Part shown: piece after piece, positions 59,730-64,000 of the stretch
Layout of the letters: each line of letters opens with the position of its first letter
Position numbering within the stretch: position 1 is the stretch's first letter
Assembly: GCA_041394285.1 (NCBI GenBank)
Contig: JAWKIL010000005.1
Span: 316,221-380,220, forward strand
DNA: 64,000 nt
Origin: CADEDH01 sp041394285
GTDB lineage: Bacteria > Actinomycetota > Acidimicrobiia > Acidimicrobiales > SZUA-35
Reading direction: 5' to 3'
The notes under the pieces: generated by a model
What the model saw: only the letters and a program-made list of their open reading frames with translations
The model's database searches: none
Told to the model about the DNA's origin: nothing
Made by a program: the position numbers and the translations under genes

Positions 59730-61286
59730 ATGCTGCTGATCGAGCTAGCCCGAACCTCGGCCGCCGTGGCCGCCACCGCCAGCCGGCGGGAGAAGCAGCA
59801 GCTCCTGGCGGCCACGCTGCGGGGGCTGGCGCCCGACGAGATCGAGCCGGCCGTGGGCCTGCTGATGGGGGCGCCCCGCCAGGGTTCGCTCGGGGTGGGA
59901 TGGGCCACGGTGTCACGGCTGCAGGTGGAACCGGCGGCCGAACCGTCGCTGCCGATCCTGGCCCTCGACACCCTGCTGAGCGAGCTGGTGGCCACGTCGG
60001 GGCCGGGCTCGGTGAAGGCCCGGGACCTGCTGCTCGGCGCCTTCCTGGCCCGGGCCACGGGCGACGAGCACGAGCTCGTGCGCCGCATCCTAATCGGCGA
60101 TCTGCGACAGGGCGCCCTCCAGGGGGTGCTGACCGACGCCGTGGCTCTGGCCGCCGAGGTGAAGGCGGCCCCGCTGCGGCGGGCGGTGATGCTCCAGGGC
60201 GACCTGGGCCGGGCCGCCCGCATCGCCCTGGTCGAGGGGGCCGAGGCCCTGGCCGCGGTGCAGCTCGAGGTGGGGCGCCCGATCCACCCCATGCTGGCCT
60301 CGACCGCGGCCGATGTGGCGGCGGCGGTGGAGGCGTTGGGGGGAACGGCCCAGGTGGAGTGGAAGCTCGACGGGGCCCGGGTGCAGGTGCACGTCGAAGG
60401 CGACGAGGTGGCCATCTACACCCGCAACCTGAATCCGGTGACCGACCGGCTGCCCCACGTGGTCGGGTGGGCCCGATCGCTCGATTGCCGCAGCGCCATC
60501 CTCGACGGCGAGGTGCTGGGCTTCCACACCGACGACGACGGTCGTGACGCCGGGCCCCGGGCGTTCCAGGACACGATCGCCACCTTCGCCACCCAGGCCG
60601 CCACCCCCGGTGCGGGGGCCGCCGGAGGGGCCGGCGGGTTCCTCGTCCGCCCCTACTTCTTCGATCTGATGGCCCTCGACGGCCGGAGCCTGATCGACGA
60701 GCCACTCCACCTCCGCTCGGCGGCGCTGGGGGAGCTGGTGGGCGATCGGCGGATCCCGGCGGTGGTGGCCACCTCGCCCCAGGAAGCCGCCGCCCATCTG
60801 GAATCGGCCCTGGCCAACGGGCACGAGGGGGTGATGGTGAAGTCGGTCGACGGCCGCTACGAGGCGGGTCGGCGGGGCAAGAGCTGGCTCAAGGTGAAGC
60901 CGGTCCACACCCTGGATCTGGTGGTGCTGGCCGCCGAATGGGGCCACGGCCGCCGCCGGGGCTGGCTGTCGAACCTGCACCTCGGGGCCCGCCACCCCGA
61001 CACGGGTGAGCTGGTGATGGTGGGCAAGACGTTCAAGGGCCTCACCGACGAGCTGCTGGCGTGGCAGACCGAGCAGTTCCTGGCCCGCAAGGTGGGCGAG
61101 GACGCGAGCGGCCACACCGTGTTCGTGGCCCCCGAGCTGGTGGTGGAGATCGCCCTCGATGGGGCCCAGCGGTCCCCCCGGTACCCGGGCGGGGTGGCGC
61201 TCCGGTTCGCCCGGGTGAAGGGCTACCGGCCCGACAAATCCCCGGCCGAGGCCGACACCCTCGACGCCGTGCGAGCGCTGCTGTAG
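59730..61286 (+). CDS. lig: ATP-dependent DNA ligase
   Basis: Protein of 518 residues. The adenylation motif is EWKLDGARVQVH (Lys212), followed by TRNLNPVTDRLPHV, ILDGEVLGF, FFDLMALDG, HEGVMVKS and SWLKVKPVHTLDLVV, the nucleotidyltransferase motifs I-V. An N-terminal DNA-binding domain (1-190) and a C-terminal OB-fold (TFKGLTDELLAWQTEQFLA) complete a LigB-type actinobacterial ligase. It acts in repair beside the NAD-dependent ligase. GATACT lies 9 nt before the ATG. Confidence 0.93.
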   Translation: MLLIELARTSAAVAATASRREKQQLLAATLRGLAPDEIEPAVGLLMGAPRQGSLGVGWATVSRLQVEPAAEPSLPILALDTLLSELVATSGPGSVKARDLLLGAFLARATGDEHELVRRILIGDLRQGALQGVLTDAVALAAEVKAAPLRRAVMLQGDLGRAARIALVEGAEALAAVQLEVGRPIHPMLASTAADVAAAVEALGGTAQVEWKLDGARVQVHVEGDEVAIYTRNLNPVTDRLPHVVGWARSLDCRSAILDGEVLGFHTDDDGRDAGPRAFQDTIATFATQAATPGAGAAGGAGGFLVRPYFFDLMALDGRSLIDEPLHLRSAALGELVGDRRIPAVVATSPQEAAAHLESALANGHEGVMVKSVDGRYEAGRRGKSWLKVKPVHTLDLVVLAAEWGHGRRRGWLSNLHLGARHPDTGELVMVGKTFKGLTDELLAWQTEQFLARKVGEDASGHTVFVAPELVVEIALDGAQRSPRYPGGVALRFARVKGYRPDKSPAEADTLDAVRALL

Positions 61287-61295
61287 CCCTCCCGG

Positions 61296-62903
61296 TCAGG
61301 CCAGCGACTCGGCGGCGGCGGCCGCCGCTTCGGCCTTAGCCTCGTCGCTCTGGCCGGCGTTGAGCGTGGTGGAGGTGCGCAGGGGCAGCTCGTCCAGCAC
61401 GAGGGCCAGGACGAACACGACGACGGCGACGGGGATGGCGGCCAGGAACACGGCGCCCACGGCGTGGGCCATGGCCTCCTGTACCAGACCCTTGAGCGGC
61501 TCCAGCAGGTTGTGGATCTCGGCCGGGCGGTCGGCCAGGGTCTTGGCCGTCGTGCCCTCGGGCAGCGTCGTGGTGCTGGCCACCACGTTCAGCCGGCCGT
61601 CGAAGCGGGCCCGGAGCACGGCGCCGAACACAGCGATGCCGAACGTGCCGCCCAGCGTGCGGAAGAAGGTGACGGCGGCCGTCACCACCCCCAGGTCCTT
61701 CAGCTCCACCGCGTTCTGGGAGGCGGTGGACATGACCGGCAGGGCCATCCCCAGCGCCACCCCGGTGGCCAGCATCAGGACGGCGATGTGCCAGGTGCTC
61801 CACAGGGCGTCGAGGCGGGACAGGAGGATCACGTCGGCGATGAGCACCCCGGTGCCGATCACCACCCAGTGCTTGTACTTGCCGTTTCGGGTGGTGAGGC
61901 GGCCGGTGATGATGGCGGCGATGCTCATGCCGGCGGCGTTGGGCGCCAGCATCAGGCCCGACTCGGTGGCGGTGAAACCCTTCACGCCCTGCATGAACAG
62001 GGGGATGAAGGCCGAGGCGGCGTAGAACACCGGTCCCAGCAGGAAGCTCAGGGCGAACAGGGTGGCCACCACCTTGTTGCCGAACAGGCGCAGCGGCAGG
62101 ATCGGCTCGGCCACCCGGTTCTCCCAGACCAGGAACACGGCCAGCAGCACGAGCGCCCCCAGCCCCAACCCGATGATCTGGCCCGAGCCCCAGGCGTAGG
62201 TGTCGCCGCCCCACACGCTGGCCAGGATCAGGCAGATCACACCGGCCACCAGGACCGTGGCGCCCACGAGGTCGAGCCGGGCCTCCCGCCGGGTCGAGGG
62301 CAGGTGGAGGGTGACGGCGGTGACGGCCAGGGAGGCGACGCCGATGGGGAGGTTGATGGTGAAGATCCAGCGCCAGCCGATGCTGTCGGTGATGAGGCCG
62401 CCCACCAGGGGGCCGATCACGCCGGCGGTGGCGAACATCCCGGCGAAGTAGCCGATGTACCGTCCCCGCTGTCGGGGAGGCACGAGATCGCCCACGATGC
62501 CGAAGCACAGGGCGTAGAGGCCACCGCCGCCGATGCCCTGCACCAGGCGGCCGACGATGAGTGGCAGCATGGAGGGGGCCAGGCCGCACATGAGCGAGCC
62601 GATCAGGAAGATCACCACGGCCAGCTGGAACATGCGGCGCCGGCCGTAGAGATCGCCGATCTTGCCCCACAGCGGGGTGGAGGCGGTGGAGGTGAGCAGG
62701 TAGCCCACGATCACCCAGGACAGGTACTCCAGACCGCCCAGGTCGGTCACGATGGCAGGCAGCGCGGTGGCCACGATCGTCTGGTCGATGGCGGCGATGA
62801 ACATGCCCACCATGAGCCCGGACAGTGACAGCATGATCTGGCGGTGGTTCAACGAGGCGCCCACCTCGTGGGTGAACCGGCCCGAGGTGTCCTTGGTTGC
62901 CAT
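61296..62903 (-). CDS. DHA2-family (14-helix) MFS drug efflux transporter
   Basis: Protein of 535 residues from ATG 62903. Signature motifs of the DHA2 family are GLMVGMFIAAIDQTIVATAL (helix 1), WGKIGDLYGRRRMF (motif A), LVQGIGGGGLYAL and the motif C region GMFATAGVIGPLVGGLIT. About 14 membrane helices and an Ala-rich C-terminal tail are seen. Such pumps export drugs, biocides or siderophores with protons. A promoter with an internal inverted repeat lies directly upstream; the usual neighbouring TetR or MarR repressor gene is not in the window. Confidence 0.9.
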   Translation of the reverse strand: MATKDTSGRFTHEVGASLNHRQIMLSLSGLMVGMFIAAIDQTIVATALPAIVTDLGGLEYLSWVIVGYLLTSTASTPLWGKIGDLYGRRRMFQLAVVIFLIGSLMCGLAPSMLPLIVGRLVQGIGGGGLYALCFGIVGDLVPPRQRGRYIGYFAGMFATAGVIGPLVGGLITDSIGWRWIFTINLPIGVASLAVTAVTLHLPSTRREARLDLVGATVLVAGVICLILASVWGGDTYAWGSGQIIGLGLGALVLLAVFLVWENRVAEPILPLRLFGNKVVATLFALSFLLGPVFYAASAFIPLFMQGVKGFTATESGLMLAPNAAGMSIAAIITGRLTTRNGKYKHWVVIGTGVLIADVILLSRLDALWSTWHIAVLMLATGVALGMALPVMSTASQNAVELKDLGVVTAAVTFFRTLGGTFGIAVFGAVLRARFDGRLNVVASTTTLPEGTTAKTLADRPAEIHNLLEPLKGLVQEAMAHAVGAVFLAAIPVAVVVFVLALVLDELPLRTSTTLNAGQSDEAKAEAAAAAAESLA

Positions 62904-62939
62904 CGGACCAAGATACTTAGAGGCACTAACAAAGCTCAA
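62904..62939 (-). promoter_or_regulatory. Promoter and operator of the efflux pump gene
   Basis: On the minus strand TTGAGC and TATCTT (62915-62910), 18 bp apart, form a good promoter 6 nt before ATG 62903. The inverted repeat TTAGTGCCTCTAA lies between them, where a bound repressor would block transcription. Confidence 0.5.
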
Positions 62940-62991
62940 GCCGGCGGATCGCAGCGGCTGGGAAACGGCTCGGACCCGGCAGGATGGGGCC

Positions 62992-63999
62992 ATGATCGAT
63001 CTGCGCTCCGACACCGTCACCCGCCCGTCGCCAGCCATGCGGGACGCGATGGCGGCAGCCGAGGTGGGCGACGACGTGTGGGGCGACGATCCCACGGTGA
63101 CGGCCCTGGAGCGGGCGGCGGCCGAGCTGCTGGGCAAGGACGCCGGGGTCTACGTGCCGTCGGGCACCCAGAGCAACCTGTGCGCTCTGATGGCCCACTG
63201 CCAGCGGGGCGACGAGTACATCGTGGGCGACAACGCCCACACCTATCGCTACGAGGCCGGGGGCGGGGCGGTGCTGGGGTCGATCCAGCCCCAGCCGGTG
63301 CGGATGCTCGACGACGGGCGGCTCGACCTGGACCATGTGGCGGCCGTGGTCAAGCCGGCCGACAGCCACTTCGCCCGCAGCCGGCTCCTGTGCCTGGAGA
63401 ACACCCACGACGGCAAGGTGCTCCCGCTGGAGCACCTGGCCCAGGCGGCCGAGCTGGCCCGGAGCCGGGGCCTGGGGCTGCACCTCGACGGGGCGCGGCT
63501 GTGGAATGCGGCGGTGGCGCTGGGGGTGACCCCGGCGGCCGTGGCCGAGGTGTTCGACACGGTGTCGGTGTGCCTGTCGAAGGGGCTGGGGGCCCCGGTG
63601 GGCTCGGTGCTGGTGGGGCGGGCCGACCTGGTCGACTCGGCCCGGCGGTGGCGCAAGATGCTGGGGGGCGGGATGCGCCAGGCCGGCGTGATCGCGGCCG
63701 GCGGGCTCTACGCCCTGGAGCACAACATCGAGCGCCTGGCCGACGACCACGCCAACGCCGAGCGGCTGGCCGAGGGGTTGGCCAAGATCGACGGTGTGAT
63801 CGTGACCGGGCAGAACACGAACATGGTGTTCACAAGGTTCGACGACGCCGTCGATCCCCAGCCGGTGCGGGAGGCCCTGGCGGCCAACGACATGCTCGTC
63901 GCCATCAACGGCCAGGCCAGCCGTATGGTCACCCACCTCGACGTGTCCGGCCCCGACATCGACGCCGTCTGCACCGTCGTCGCCGGCGCCCTGGGCTGA
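62992..63999 (+). CDS. Low-specificity L-threonine aldolase
   Basis: Protein of 335 residues. MIDLRSDTVTRPSPAMRDAM, VGDDVWGDDPTV, VPSGTQSNLCAL, LENTHDGKVLPLEHL, HLDGARLWNAAVALG and the PLP lysine (Lys197) in SVCLSKGLGAPVGSVL are all canonical. The enzyme cleaves L-threonine or allo-threonine to glycine and acetaldehyde. CAGGAT six bases before ATG suggests a leaderless start. The gene ends one base before the window edge and appears complete. It is divergent from the efflux pump. Confidence 0.93.
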   Translation: MIDLRSDTVTRPSPAMRDAMAAAEVGDDVWGDDPTVTALERAAAELLGKDAGVYVPSGTQSNLCALMAHCQRGDEYIVGDNAHTYRYEAGGGAVLGSIQPQPVRMLDDGRLDLDHVAAVVKPADSHFARSRLLCLENTHDGKVLPLEHLAQAAELARSRGLGLHLDGARLWNAAVALGVTPAAVAEVFDTVSVCLSKGLGAPVGSVLVGRADLVDSARRWRKMLGGGMRQAGVIAAGGLYALEHNIERLADDHANAERLAEGLAKIDGVIVTGQNTNMVFTRFDDAVDPQPVREALAANDMLVAINGQASRMVTHLDVSGPDIDAVCTVVAGALG

Positions 64000-64000
64000 A

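Noticed and set aside
1..64000. tRNA or rRNA genes, transposases, integrases, replication origin
   Set aside because: None was recognised on either strand; no cloverleaf, DnaA-box cluster or recombinase motif was found by reading.

Overview
The window is about 70% G+C and packed with short-gap operons on both strands. Gene content points to a high-GC actinomycete: four luciferase-like (F420/FMN) oxidoreductases, a thiolase with a DUF35 partner, CaiB-type CoA transferases, a TIGR04222 membrane protein, a PASTA-less Ser/Thr kinase with a beta-propeller, and many genes that appear to be leaderless. The mix of N-acyl-D-amino-acid deacylase, amidohydrolase-2, Rieske oxygenase and acyl-CoA genes suggests an uncultured Acidimicrobiia-like lineage. 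That placement is an inference. No rRNA, tRNA, CRISPR array, transposase or phage gene was seen.

Layout. 1-8400: end of an SRPBCC gene, a frameshifted luciferase-like gene, a cyclic-2,3-diphosphoglycerate-synthetase-like GTPase overlapping a carbamate kinase, a hydrolase, an acetyltransferase, a tandem universal stress protein and a D-aminoacylase. 8425-12484: a TcuA-like flavoprotein, a membrane-anchored cupredoxin/multicopper-oxidase fusion and a small unknown protein. 12489-17294: an envelope-stress-like block with a membrane protein, an OmpR-family regulator and histidine kinase, an HtrA-type protease and a Yx(F/W/Y)xxD lipoprotein. 17379-25385: a catabolic block (amidohydrolase, two CoA transferases, DUF35 protein and Ltp2-like thiolase on the minus strand; Rieske oxygenase alpha/beta and a nitroreductase on the plus strand). 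25469-36642: PRC-barrel protein, FMN-binding protein, acyl-CoA dehydrogenase-like protein, three luciferase-like enzymes, MFS transporter, CDP-alcohol phosphotransferase, sulfatase and SDR. 36695-44454: epimerase, a degenerate patch with gene remnants and a long inverted repeat (37820-38783), thioesterase-like protein, carboxyltransferase, AttH-like protein, SDR and amidase. 44532-64000: a membrane/patatin fusion, hydroxyacid dehydrogenase, an orphan E2, TPR protein, Crp/Fnr regulator, ECF sigma factor, a GNAT/acyl-CoA-synthetase fusion, Ser/Thr kinase, CDGSH protein, ATP-dependent DNA ligase, DHA2 efflux pump and threonine aldolase.

How the genes connect. The most striking signal is regulatory. 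The same operator, three CTGAAG-type half-sites at exact 10-bp period, occurs three times within 4.5 kb: before the two-component system (and the divergent membrane protein), before htrA, and before the lipoprotein. This defines a compact regulon reminiscent of mycobacterial MprAB-PepD. Between the lipoprotein and htrA lie three consecutive stem-loops that all carry a CTCT(T)CCCC loop on the minus strand, a possible small RNA. DosR-like palindromes precede the universal stress gene and the multicopper oxidase. At least ten genes have a TANNNT box 5-8 nt before the start codon and no Shine-Dalgarno sequence, which suggests widespread leaderless transcription.

Damage: two single-base frameshifts (near 1117 and 33166), one in-frame TGA (38403) and a truncated DUF3237-like remnant. 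From sequence alone, real decay cannot be separated from assembly error at the frameshifts.
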